64,000 nt of DNA from Rhabditoides inermis (taxonomy: Eukaryota > Nematoda > Chromadorea > Rhabditida > Rhabditidae): contig CAWZYM010000407.1 of NCBI GenBank assembly GCA_963966185.1, forward strand, positions 111,001 to 175,000, given 5' to 3'. Positions 44,824-54,709 of this stretch are shown one piece after another. The position numbers and the translations under genes are program-made. The notes under the pieces were generated by a model. It was given only the letters and a program-made list of their open reading frames with translations. It was not told the origin of the DNA and ran no database searches. Within the stretch, counting starts at the first letter, position 1. Every line of letters begins with the position of its first letter.

Positions 44824-46085
44824 ATGGAAAGCGGACAGGCCGAAGATGAGGCAGCTGCAGCTGCCCTTCTGCAGTTGTTCGCCAAGGGAAACGAGAATTT
44901 CCCGCCGCCTACCAACCAGTCATCGGTCAAGAAGCGTAAGCGGGCAAACACCGAGAAAGCAGCCAATCAGTGCTTGCGTCGTATGAGTAAATTGTTAGTA
45001 GCATTACCTAAAACTTCACTCATTCATTATTTTACAGGACCAACACTCCCATATGCCTGACTGAATGCTCTCAACAAGTACCAACGGCTGCAATCAGTGC
45101 TACTGCACATGTGATGAGTGGTTCTCCTATCACTCCACCGGATCAACCTTCAGCATCAGCACGTATCGGGTCCCCGCGTGTCAAGTTTGAGAACATGTCA
45201 CCGGAGAGGATGGCTTCCGGACTCTTCAATCAGCCAGGAACCCCATTCATTCCTGTATTCCAACGGCAAGTGCCCGATCTGTCAATGCAACATACACCTA
45301 TTCCCTCACAAGACATCTCAAGTCAATGGTCTAACACACTTCCGTCGATGTCTGCTATTCAACAGGAACTTGCTACCCCCACCCGTCCCGCGCTGCCGAC
45401 ATATCAAGTAGGTGAACATCTATACAACCGTCATCCTTCTATCGCCGGGGCTAATCACACCAACTGGCTAATGTGAGTTTTAGTTACTTATGCTGCTTTT
45501 GTACATTCATTTGTTTATTTCAGGTACGCTCGTGTGCCTGTAGTTGGAATCAATCCTGATGCGTTGCTCGAGCAGAGAGGTGTATCCCGTGTGTTCTTCC
45601 CTAAGTTACTGGGTACATTCATCCTTCAGGTATGTTCTGTAGCTTAATCAACAATTACCCATGTGTACATTTAGAATCTGCGGAAGCAAGTGTTCAACTT
45701 ATGGAGATGTAATCTCCAGAGCATCAGCAAGAAGGACATTCGCAGTCACCCCCACATCGCTAGAAATCCAGCCGCATTAGATGCTTGCCTAGTGTTTGCC
45801 AATCATTTGAGCAAAGAATATCAGCAAAAATATGAAAATGCCGGTATCACTCTCCTCTTGAAAGGTGGATGTTTCCTGTCTTCTGACAATCACTACACCC
45901 TTCTTGATCTCATAAAGGTCCAGACACAAGACCGATCCATCAGATGGGCTGTCTACGATCTGTATCAGAATCTTATATACATTGACCGCTCGCTTCCGTC
46001 ATCTCTCCCTATTTTTAAAATTTGCTTTGTGCATGAGATTGGGGAGTTTGTAAAAATCACAAACTTTGCTCGATTTTTCCAGTGA
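44824..46085 (+). CDS. Polymerase N-terminal-domain paralogue, spliced (355 aa)
   Basis: Exons 44824-44980, 45079-45472, 45524-45629 and 45675-46085 (the second acceptor is my choice because it alone keeps the frame). The N-terminal ~190 residues are low complexity with KKRKR (nuclear-localisation type) and many Pro/Ser. The C-terminal ~170 residues resemble the start of the DNA polymerase gene next door: RNPAALDACLVFAN against RNPDALYECLEFAN, WAVYDLYQNLIYID against YKVFDLDGKCIYDD, and an intron at the matching place. It lacks exonuclease and polymerase domains. A role in replication, possibly as priming or accessory protein, is inference. Confidence 0.55.
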
Positions 46086-46087
46086 TA

Positions 46088-46331
46088 GGTCGATTGTTGT
46101 GAAATATTTGTTGTGAAATGTTTGTTGTGAAATTATTGTTGTGAAATGTTTGGTGGTGGGAACTTGCTCGTTTATATTGTTGTTATTAATATGGTCGATA
46201 TTGGTAATGGATAAAAATTAACAAGCATCACCTGTCTTATTATGTTTTGTTATATAAGAAAGTTTGAATCTTTCCTCGATATCTAATCATAATCAACATA
46301 TCACTCGGTGTGTAACAATACTTTAGACTTC
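46088..46331. other. Spacer with TTGTTGTGAAA tandem repeat
   Basis: Four imperfect TTGTTGTGAAATRTTTG units at 46093-46152, then AT-rich sequence up to the polymerase start. Confidence 0.5.
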
Positions 46332-49300
46332 ATGGTTTCTGAGCGGGCGCGTGAAAACGCGCGCTTGCTTCAGAAGAAGTTTGGAAATGGGATGCAACTT
46401 TATCAGCTACTCGCAACTCTCCGGTTCAAAGTAACAATGTGTATGTAGTTCACATTAATGTTATTTTTATAGAGCCTCCGTGATCGCACATTCAAGAAAT
46501 ACGGTGTATCCAAAACCTGTCGCAGAGGAGCTGAAATACAGAGGGCCCCCTCACTGCAAAGTGAGAATATACTAACAATGTAATGAGTAAAACATTTGTT
46601 TAGGAAATCCTGATGCGTTGTATGAATGTCTTGAATTTGCAAACCCCCAACTGCGTCGAACCAAGGAAAGATTGTGTGAAGAAGGTCGCAGATTCTTCCG
46701 CAGAACCGGGGTTGCTGTCAACATGTTCAACCGCTACTCGATCGATGTAATGCAACCACTGCAGTCAGGAGAGATGGAAGTTAGATACAAGGTGTTCGAT
46801 CTCGATGGAAAGTGCATATACGACGATGAGTCGATCGATCGTCGCATACCGTGTGTCAAGCTTGCCTATGATACTGAGCGCAAGCACTTCTTTGATCTCT
46901 ACAGTCAGCCGCTGTTTTTTGGAAATCGCAGGCTCATGTGTAGTAGATGTGACCAGCTATATACCAATCAAGTTCGTCACTACTGTCATGGTTAGATTTT
47001 TGTTTATAATTCATTTATACAAAACTACTTTCAGACAAATGCATAAATTGCAAACAATATGATGAAAACTGCTTCGGAAACGCCAACATCGTCTGCAATG
47101 AGTATGTTATAGTTCTGATTATGAATCCAAACTCATTTAGCTGCAACATTCACTTCAATTCTCGAGGGTGTTACGATAGACATAAGAAACTCAATGCACG
47201 ATCTGGAAACATGTGCTCCAAGTTCAAGCGTTGTACAACCTGCAAACGTCGTTATATCGTCACACCGGCTCATCCTCATGACTGTGAGTGATTTATTTTA
47301 TAAGATATGCTATGCTTATTATTTTTAATTTATAACTGACAGAATTGTATTTATCGGTGCACCTCCACCCTAGCTATAGTGGGTGGTTATAAACAGTGCA
47401 AACCCGGCGCGCTTCACATGTTGGCGGCAGTTTGGGTATATAGGTTGGTAAAGACTCACCGTACACCAGTACTTACAGATAGGTATACAAAGCGTTTTCT
47501 ATTTATTAGGATAATTTGAGGTGTTGTTGTAGGTGGGAAAGATCGCTGGTGTTCAACCTGTGCCGCAATGATGCCTTACGATCACTATCACCATTGGAAG
47601 CCTGTCAGCAAGACAACTAGGAAACAGATGGATCAATCTGACAAGAGTTTCTCTTGGTTAGTATGGGATTTGGAGACGTGTGCACTGACATCTGATGGAA
47701 TCATGGAGTTGATGACCAAGTTTCCCGACTACATCACTACCGCTGAAGAATACAATGAGTACCTGAGCATCTACGAGAGGCATCAGATCAGCGAGTTCTA
47801 TGTCAACGCCGCGGTCACTATCAAGGTGTGTAACCTATGTGAGGAAGAGACTGACTACGATGTACCGTGTGAACGATGTGGAGAGCGGAGGAAGGTGTTC
47901 GTGATGGACCGGGCCAATCCTGATGAGACCCAGGTCATAAAGGACCTCTTCGACTACATGATGTTCGACAAGACCTGCAGCGACCGACTGATGATTGCTC
48001 ATAATGGTACGCATCTCAATTCGAAATCTAATCTCTTTTTCGATTTTTCAGGTTCCAAATTCGACTTCCATTTCATCTTGCGCGAGGGACTGAGGCGCGG
48101 GATTCCACCTTCAGAGTTTTTGAATGTGGGCTCCAAAATTATCAACATGGGATACAAGCCTTCGGAGAATTTTCCGGATATCAACACCGTTCGATTTCGG
48201 GATAGTATTCTGCTATTGCCTTACAGTCTCGCTGCATTTCCTCGCAGTTTCGACCTTCCGGAGGAGATGAGCAAGGGTATGTACCCCTACACTCTCAGTC
48301 ATCGATCGCTGATGTCTCTCAAACTCAAGCGACTGCCCCCTCCTGAGATGTATGGTGCGGTGAACATGTCTGGCGAGAAGCGCAAGAAGTTCATGGAATG
48401 GTACGAGGAGAACAAGCATCTCCCGTTTGACCTCAAGGAAGAGCTGATAAGATATTGCGTCAATGATGTGATTCTTCTCATACTCGGCTGTCTCGTCGCC
48501 CGCCGCCGCTCTCTTGAGATGTGCAACTTCGATATGATCACACAGTGCATGATACTAGCGTTCAGTTGTAATCTCGATTTCCGTATGAATTACATGGAGC
48601 CGGAGACGATCGCGTCGATTCCGGAATCGGGATATCATACTAACGGTCTGGTCGCCTCGGAGTTTGCAGTTCGATGGCTTGAGTGGTACATACTGAATCA
48701 TGACGATGCCAAGGATATGAGACACAAGACCCGTGGAGGAGAGTACAGAGTGAGAGCGAGTGAGTATCCAAGAGGGCTGCGGTTAGATGGTTACTATCAA
48801 GATCGAGAAGGAAGGAGGCATGCTATGGAAGTTCTCGGGTGTGTTCATTATGCAATTATGTAATGTGTTTTAAATGTATTTTTTTCTAGATGTTATTTTC
48901 ATGGCTGCCTGGAGTGTAATGGGAAGGATGATGTGAACACGCTGGTCGGTTCAACTATGGAAGAGTTGAATAAGGCCGTTCATCAACGTGAGCAGACTCT
49001 ACAAGATCTCGGATTTGTGACTCACTTTGTGTGGGAGTGCAAAATCAGACAGCAGAGAAAGGTCAGCTACAACTTGTTTGACTGAATTATCCTTTTTTTA
49101 AGGAAAACGCGGCTATGGATGCGTTCATGAAGGCATCGCATCATAGGGAAGGGATAATTCCTCGAGAGTCATTCTTCGGTGGTAGAACCTGCAGTTTCCA
49201 GACGTATGTGAATGCCGATGCTGACAACATGAACATTGGATATTTTGATTATGTGAGTCATTAATTGATTAGTAAATTATATTATTGTTATTTATAGGTG

Positions 49301-50921
49301 TCTATCACAGCTCAAAACAAACGGGCGCCGCTGCGCGCCGCCCCTAATGTATCCGAGTGTGCAGTCCGAGAATGAATACTTTGTCGGTCATCCACAGTGG
49401 TACATTCGATCGACGATCGAGGAATATCCTATGGAACCAGACGGCCAGTTCCCTCTCATGTTATGAGGCGAGGTGGGGTCATGATTTGGCTCGCTGTCAA
49501 ATCATGACCCCACCTCGCCTCATCCATCCTGTACTACCGATTCACTCAGGACTTCAAATGGTACATTTAATTTATAGATAGTATACAATACATATGTTTT
49601 AGGTCTTGACTTTGTGTACTCTCTGTGCTTTCGTGAAGAGACAAGGAGATTGCAAGTGCAAGGAGGAGAGCCGTCTGCTCTCTGGTTGCTGGTGGGGAAA
49701 GGAGCTGAACAAAGCTCTGGAGATGGGTTATGTGTTGCGAGAGATCACTGAAATGTATGTGTGGACCCAGCAGAAGCAGATATTTGCCCCGTACATCAAC
49801 AAGTGGATTCTGAAGAAGAACTCGGCTGTCGGTTGGAGTGCCGATCAGAACACACCAGAGATCAGGCAGCAGTTTGCTGACGAGTGTGAGGAGAGATACG
49901 GTGGAGCTCTCGATCGTGCATTGATGGATGCAGGTGGCGATCCAGCACTGAAGATTCAGGCGAAAGGCAGTTTAAATAACTTGTGGGGGAAAGTAAGTTC
50001 ACTATTTAATAATTGATTAATTATTTTTTAAAGTTTGGACAGAAGCCCTCCAATGATCACAGTTTCTTCACTGAAGCCGGCAAGTACAGTGAGGAGCTCG
50101 AGAACATCGCCTACAATCCTCGCTACAAAATCAAGCTCATCAGTGAAGTTGGAGATTCGATCTATGTCAAGTATGAAGATACTGAGAAGCCGCCGAGCGT
50201 AAAGGTAGTCACCAAACAATTCATTATTAATTATTTACTTCAGTATGGCAATGTGCTTATCGCCTCGTTCACGACCATGCTGGGGCGCCTGAAGATTTAT
50301 GAGCTTCTGGAGATACTGGGTGTCAACGTCATCTACATAGACACTGTTTGTCTATGAATTGAAATCACCTTCAATTTCTCTCTGTTTGCAGGATAGTGCA
50401 ATCTTCTCATATCCCAAGGGTACTCCGAATCCTCTGGCGCATCTGACCGGTTTTCATCTGGGGCAGCTGACAGACGAAGTGAAGCCCGGTTTCACAATCA
50501 AGGAGGTGGTCTGTCTCCGCAGTAAGAGCTACGCCTATCGTGCGGCAAATGAAACGACAGGTGAAGAATACCATGTTGTCAAGGCTTCAGGATCTACAAT
50601 CGATTTCATTCATGATCAGAAGGTGTGTTCATGTTGTTTTACGCTTAAACTTTCGAATGTTCAGATCAACTTCGCTAACATGAAAAAGCTGGCTGTGAAC
50701 AGATTTGCTACGAATCCGGAAGATATGGAGGTGATCATCACGAAGCGTCCCGAAATTGTGAAACAGTATGTGCATGTATGTATTATTAATTCTTACATAT
50801 TTTTTTCAGACTCGGAGAGGTGAAGACGATCGTTCGTGAGAAGCGTTACGATCCCGTCAACACCAAGTTGTGGCAGACAGGATACCGCACTTTCTTGCCC
50901 TTTGGCTGGATTTCGGAGTGA
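46332..50921 (+). pseudogene. Protein-primed DNA polymerase B, about 16 exons, catalytic motif broken
   Basis: Exons (approximate): 46332-46430, 46473-46560, 46604-46990, 47035-47101, 47141-47283, 47533-48006, 48052-48838, 48891-49058, 49103-49252, 49298-49560, 49603-49992, 50034-50204, 50244-50345, 50392-50622, 50665-50765, 50810-50921. Order: N-terminal domain, a Cys-rich zinc-binding region (CSRCDQLY, CINCKQYDENC, CTTCKRRY, WCSTC), a 3'-5' exonuclease (WDLETC; AHNG/SKFDFHF; YCVNDV), then the polymerase: motif B KGSLNNLWGK and motif C YIDT|DS across an intron are intact. Motif A is interrupted after DYVS by a 43-nt GC-rich insertion (49305-49347), and a 26-bp inverted duplication follows at 49463-49523 with a TGA. 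It would replicate the element from a terminal protein; as read it is inactive. Confidence 0.85.
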
Positions 50922-51145
50922 TCTACAATATTACTAACTTTAGAAAAATTTTGTTTTTGTACATAGTGCGGAATACTGCTGTGGTGTTTTTAATTTGTTT
51001 TATATTGATTAACTTTTTATTTCTATTTGTCGTGATTGTTATGAGCTACACTCAAAATTCTATGTGCTACACATTCAAATTAACATAGTTTATTATATTA
51101 AATATTCGTGATGCATACAGCTTTGTGTCAGAAGTCTAGATGTCG
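50922..51145. other. Convergent intergenic spacer
   Basis: AT-rich, between the polymerase stop and the stop of the minus-strand gene. No gene seen. Confidence 0.4.
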
Positions 51146-51803
51146 TCACGGGGTGTTCAGTGTTTCCACGATAGACGTATCGTTCAACCAATCTTCATCG
51201 ACGTGATAGGTGGGGGAGCGATCGTTCGCGATAATGGCCGAGAGGGAGTTCGCTCGTCCGTCACAATCGCATGGCATAGTGTCCTAAAATGATACAATCA
51301 TAATGAGAAAATGATAGTGTTTGTATACTAACCTCCATTGCGAATACCTCGTCACAATGAAGAGGACTGTACTCTCTCTCGAGGACGGGCATGTCCTCCA
51401 TGACTGCCGCATAGTTTGCGGCGGTAAGTGTGATGTTGGTAGCACACTCAACGGGTTCGTGGTGGAACTCCATATCAGCGGTCACTTTCACGCGCACCCA
51501 CGGAGCGTCGTCATCCAGCCACTCCTGCTCTTCCAGAATGAACTCTCTCAGCGCCTCCAGACGTTGTTCCAGAATGACATCTCCAGCCGGTGCCCTATCC
51601 ACAAAGTAATGATCGCTCTCCGGGTTGGGTGTGTTCTGCACAGCAGTCAGAATCATGTCAATCTCATCGACTCTCAGGAACGGGAGGGCATATTTCGACA
51701 ATAGGAACTGTCTGACGTCTTCGTCCCTCAGAAAGTCATCGAAGTTGATTTCTGAACAAGTAAAATAATAGACAAACATACACACACGCTTACCTTGCGA
51801 CAT
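51146..51803 (-). CDS. Spliced acidic Polinton protein, unrecognised (188 aa)
   Basis: Exons 51794-51803, 51333-51751 and 51146-51283 join in phase; the first holds only MSQ plus one base. The protein is acidic, with an Asp/Glu-rich middle (EEQEWLDDDAPWVRVKV) and a CDCDG motif near the C-terminus. It lies upstream of the protease and capsid genes in the same orientation. No domain recognised. Confidence 0.55.
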
Positions 51804-51830
51804 GTTCAGTTGTTGCGATGAATGTTGCAA

Positions 51831-52085
51831 TACGGTCGATTAATTTGTGTGAAAGTGAACAGATTGAAAGGGCGTGACCTTTGCATTTCCTCATTTTCAT
51901 TGTCTAGCATCCGAACTGAAACTGAAATACTCAATCGAGATTATTCTTTTAGATAGTGAAAGTATCCAATCGAGATTAATGATCTCGAAAATAATAAAAG
52001 GAACAAAGTTTTGCATTACAAATATTTATTAGCAGCATAATACAAATACAATATAGTACAAAACAATATATAAATATAAAAATAA
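51831..52085. other. AT-rich spacer before the protease gene
   Basis: No gene seen. It separates the acidic-protein promoter side from the protease stop. Confidence 0.4.
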
Positions 52086-52562
52086 CTAGTGATGTATTAA
52101 GGGGGTAGGAATATTAAAGTTAAATTCTCTTCGCATATAATTATGTATTACACTATCATCATGTTTAACTTTTGTGAAATCAAGAACTATTTTGGAAAGG
52201 GGCACTCCACAGCATAGTCGATCCAATGTCCAGATACAGAATCCCGCGCAGTTCCAGCTCCCAAAGCGTTGGTGTCGTTTAGTGTTGTATGTGACACTTT
52301 TGAATGTATTCAAATGTTGTCTAATCAAACCACGATATGGTATAGTTCCGTAACTATCGAAGTATATAGCATGCTCTTCATGAATGAATAGCGCAACCCA
52401 ATGTTTGCCAGATTGTGTACTTATGGCTGTGTTTATTATCATACAATAAGTAGTGTTGTTACTGTGAGGTATTTTATCAGCACTAACAGTTCCGATATAA
52501 AAACTCCAAATATGTGGCTTTTGTTTTATACATTCATCTATTTCGAAATTATTCATCACCAC
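52086..52562 (-). CDS. Adenain-like cysteine protease
   Basis: 158 aa in one exon (the first Met at 52562 is immediately followed by a second Met at 52556). The catalytic His lies in SGKHWVALFIHE (about residue 54), the acidic residue in IYFDSYG (about 70), and the Cys in GSWNCAGFCIW (about 108). Adenovirus/Polinton proteases of the Ulp1 fold have this H-D/E-C order and mature capsid proteins inside the particle. The length is shorter than the ~200-aa adenoviral enzyme but normal for Polintons. No break seen. Confidence 0.85.
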   Translation of the reverse strand: MVMNNFEIDECIKQKPHIWSFYIGTVSADKIPHSNNTTYCMIINTAISTQSGKHWVALFIHEEHAIYFDSYGTIPYRGLIRQHLNTFKSVTYNTKRHQRFGSWNCAGFCIWTLDRLCCGVPLSKIVLDFTKVKHDDSVIHNYMRREFNFNIPTPLIHH

Positions 52563-52835
52563 TTCTCAGGTATGCAAATGAAGAAATGAGCGCCTCATGA
52601 CAACGTCACTCCTTTAGTCTTAATGCATTGTACGAATATTGCTCTTTCAACCACCACATGTACACACTACTTGTCTTTTTCACAAACTGGTTGTTATCTA
52701 TTTTTTGCAAGACCTGTAGCCCAATTAGATTCGAAGCGCCGTTGCATAGGAGTGAATGGAAACTCATAGCCGCCGACCGCACACTATCACTGTGTTATGA
52801 TAACTGAGGTTACGAAATCGCATTTTATTGTTATA

Positions 52836-54269
52836 TCATGCAATACTAGAGAATGTAGGTTCGCGTTCAGAACTTAGTGAAATGTACCCATCGCCTTCTC
52901 CCATAACAATGCAATAAATACCATCGCTTTCGACAGGTGATGCGAAATTGATTTTCAAAATTGTATTTCCGTGGTTCACCATGTCAAACATATCCATTCC
53001 TGCTGTACAGCCAATCTCAAATACGAAGAAGCAGTATCCGCCATTTTTATACATATCCATAGTTATTGAATTATTATTATCATGTCGTGCTCCAAGAGCT
53101 TCTTGCATCAATACGTACGCTTCTGTATATTTGTTCGTATTGAAATCTAGCATAACCTGCCTACTTGGGATAACCCTGCCACCGGTTTCCAGCCAAATAT
53201 TGGAAACATTATGGTGACGGAAATCAAAGCAGCTGGTAGATAGCGAACCATTATAAGCATTGGCCGACACTAGACCTACAGTGACACGTTTCACTGGGTT
53301 ATTGAAAATCACTGTTTCGTTTGATTCCAAGCGACCACCATTGATGTAAATATGTTTCAGACTGACGTTGTTTACACCATAATGAATAAAGTGTTGTTCA
53401 CGCAAGATGTCTTGTATAGCGTTAGATGCAGAATCGTTTAGAACATACTCTTGCAACATGAGTTTCATATCGTGAATTTTTATTTTATATTTTGGAACAT
53501 TCGGTCCGTCATTCTGAGGATCCAGTCTACGTGCATGCAGTAGAAAGTTTGCACTGTTATTGTAAAACACAAACTTCAAATCTGTAAAATTCAAGAGCAA
53601 TTTTGACTGATTGCACAGATCAAGATTGAGTGATGCTGCATATTGCACATATTTACCGTCAGAGATGCTTTTAAAACGCCTCAAATATGCGGGGTCGTAC
53701 AGATTAGTTTTCGATCTGTCCATGCCCAAATAGCCGGCTGCTGCATGCATGTAAGATTTGGTTGACTTGTCTGCAAACAGTTCACTCTCAAGATATGATC
53801 TGTAGGCATGATTGACATTAGTTTCATTTACTAGCTGATTTTGAATATACAATTGTATTTGTTTGAAAAGCACTTTACCAAGCAGGGTTTCAGGAGCAAC
53901 CACTGTATTTACAGCTTTACCAGCACTCACTACGTCCCCCTCTCTCTTTCTTCGAGATTGTTCCGTATCCATTGCCTCCACCTTGATACCAGCTGTAAGC
54001 TCCTCCCAACCTTCTTTGTTCATAGTCAGTGGCTTATCATTCTCATCTAGAATTTGCAAGGTTGTCAGCACATATGTACTTTGCATGTTCACATAGCTGT
54101 TGTTACCTTTATATTCAAATGAGTTAGGTCCAAATTCCTGTAGTGTGTTTTGTAGAGGAACTTGCACCCATCGTTTATGTGAAACACCTGTCTGTGTGGG
54201 AAATGTAGAGAACAGATCGAGTTCTGAGAGAGTCTCTTTTTCAGATTTCGAGTCAATTATTTTATACAT
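52836..54269 (-). CDS. Major capsid protein, double jelly-roll (hexon-like)
   Basis: 477 aa, one intact exon. Opening ELDLFSTFPTQTGVSHKRWV, ETLLGKVLFKQIQLYIQNQLV, FVFYNNSANFLLHARRLDP and FVFEIGCTAGMDMFDMVNHGN show the alternating beta-strand pattern and the N-terminal layout of Polinton/adintovirus capsid proteins. It would form hexon-like trimers of an icosahedral shell. It lies 5 bp downstream of the small basic protein gene and upstream of the protease, the usual late-gene cluster. No frameshift seen, in contrast to the penton and polymerase. Confidence 0.85.
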   Translation of the reverse strand: MYKIIDSKSEKETLSELDLFSTFPTQTGVSHKRWVQVPLQNTLQEFGPNSFEYKGNNSYVNMQSTYVLTTLQILDENDKPLTMNKEGWEELTAGIKVEAMDTEQSRRKREGDVVSAGKAVNTVVAPETLLGKVLFKQIQLYIQNQLVNETNVNHAYRSYLESELFADKSTKSYMHAAAGYLGMDRSKTNLYDPAYLRRFKSISDGKYVQYAASLNLDLCNQSKLLLNFTDLKFVFYNNSANFLLHARRLDPQNDGPNVPKYKIKIHDMKLMLQEYVLNDSASNAIQDILREQHFIHYGVNNVSLKHIYINGGRLESNETVIFNNPVKRVTVGLVSANAYNGSLSTSCFDFRHHNVSNIWLETGGRVIPSRQVMLDFNTNKYTEAYVLMQEALGARHDNNNSITMDMYKNGGYCFFVFEIGCTAGMDMFDMVNHGNTILKINFASPVESDGIYCIVMGEGDGYISLSSEREPTFSSIA

Positions 54270-54274
54270 GCTAA

Positions 54275-54667
54275 TTAAATATTAAAGTTCAACGACCTGT
54301 CAGTACCACTGTTGGAAGTAGAAATGACAGACTTTTTCGTTTTCTTCTTTTTATAGACACCTTTTCCAACGAGTTTTTTGAACCCCGCCTCACCTCGATT
54401 GTTCAGTGTTTTAGTTAGATTTTTGCCTTCTATTAGATCACTCAATACGTTTTTTCCTGTCTCGATCATTGTGGGTAGAACTGTTTGTGGAATTATGTTC
54501 TGAATGCTGGATGGTATTTTTCTCCAGAATCGTCCTATGCGACGTGCTGTCCCGTATCCGCGCATGAAGGAACTACCTGCATATCTGCCTGCCCCGAGCT
54601 GCTTTCTGGAAAAGAAGGTTTTCCAGTCAAACTTTGCAGGGTCAAAATCAATCTGATTCGGTGGCAT
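54275..54667 (-). CDS. Small basic virion-type protein
   Basis: 130 aa. The N-terminus is hydrophilic (MPPNQIDFDPAKFDW), followed by a Gly/Arg-rich stretch (RYAGSSFMRGYGTARRIGRF), amphipathic helices (SDLIEGKNLTKTLNNRGEAG) and a Lys-rich C-terminus (GVYKKKKTKKS). Polintons and adintoviruses encode comparable small proteins beside the capsid gene, likened to adenovirus core or membrane-active proteins; the exact equivalence is an inference. Confidence 0.6.
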   Translation of the reverse strand: MPPNQIDFDPAKFDWKTFFSRKQLGAGRYAGSSFMRGYGTARRIGRFWRKIPSSIQNIIPQTVLPTMIETGKNVLSDLIEGKNLTKTLNNRGEAGFKKLVGKGVYKKKKTKKSVISTSNSGTDRSLNFNI

Positions 54668-54709
54668 GATTTAAAAAAACGACCGCTCTCTGTCACTGCA
54701 GAAGATACA

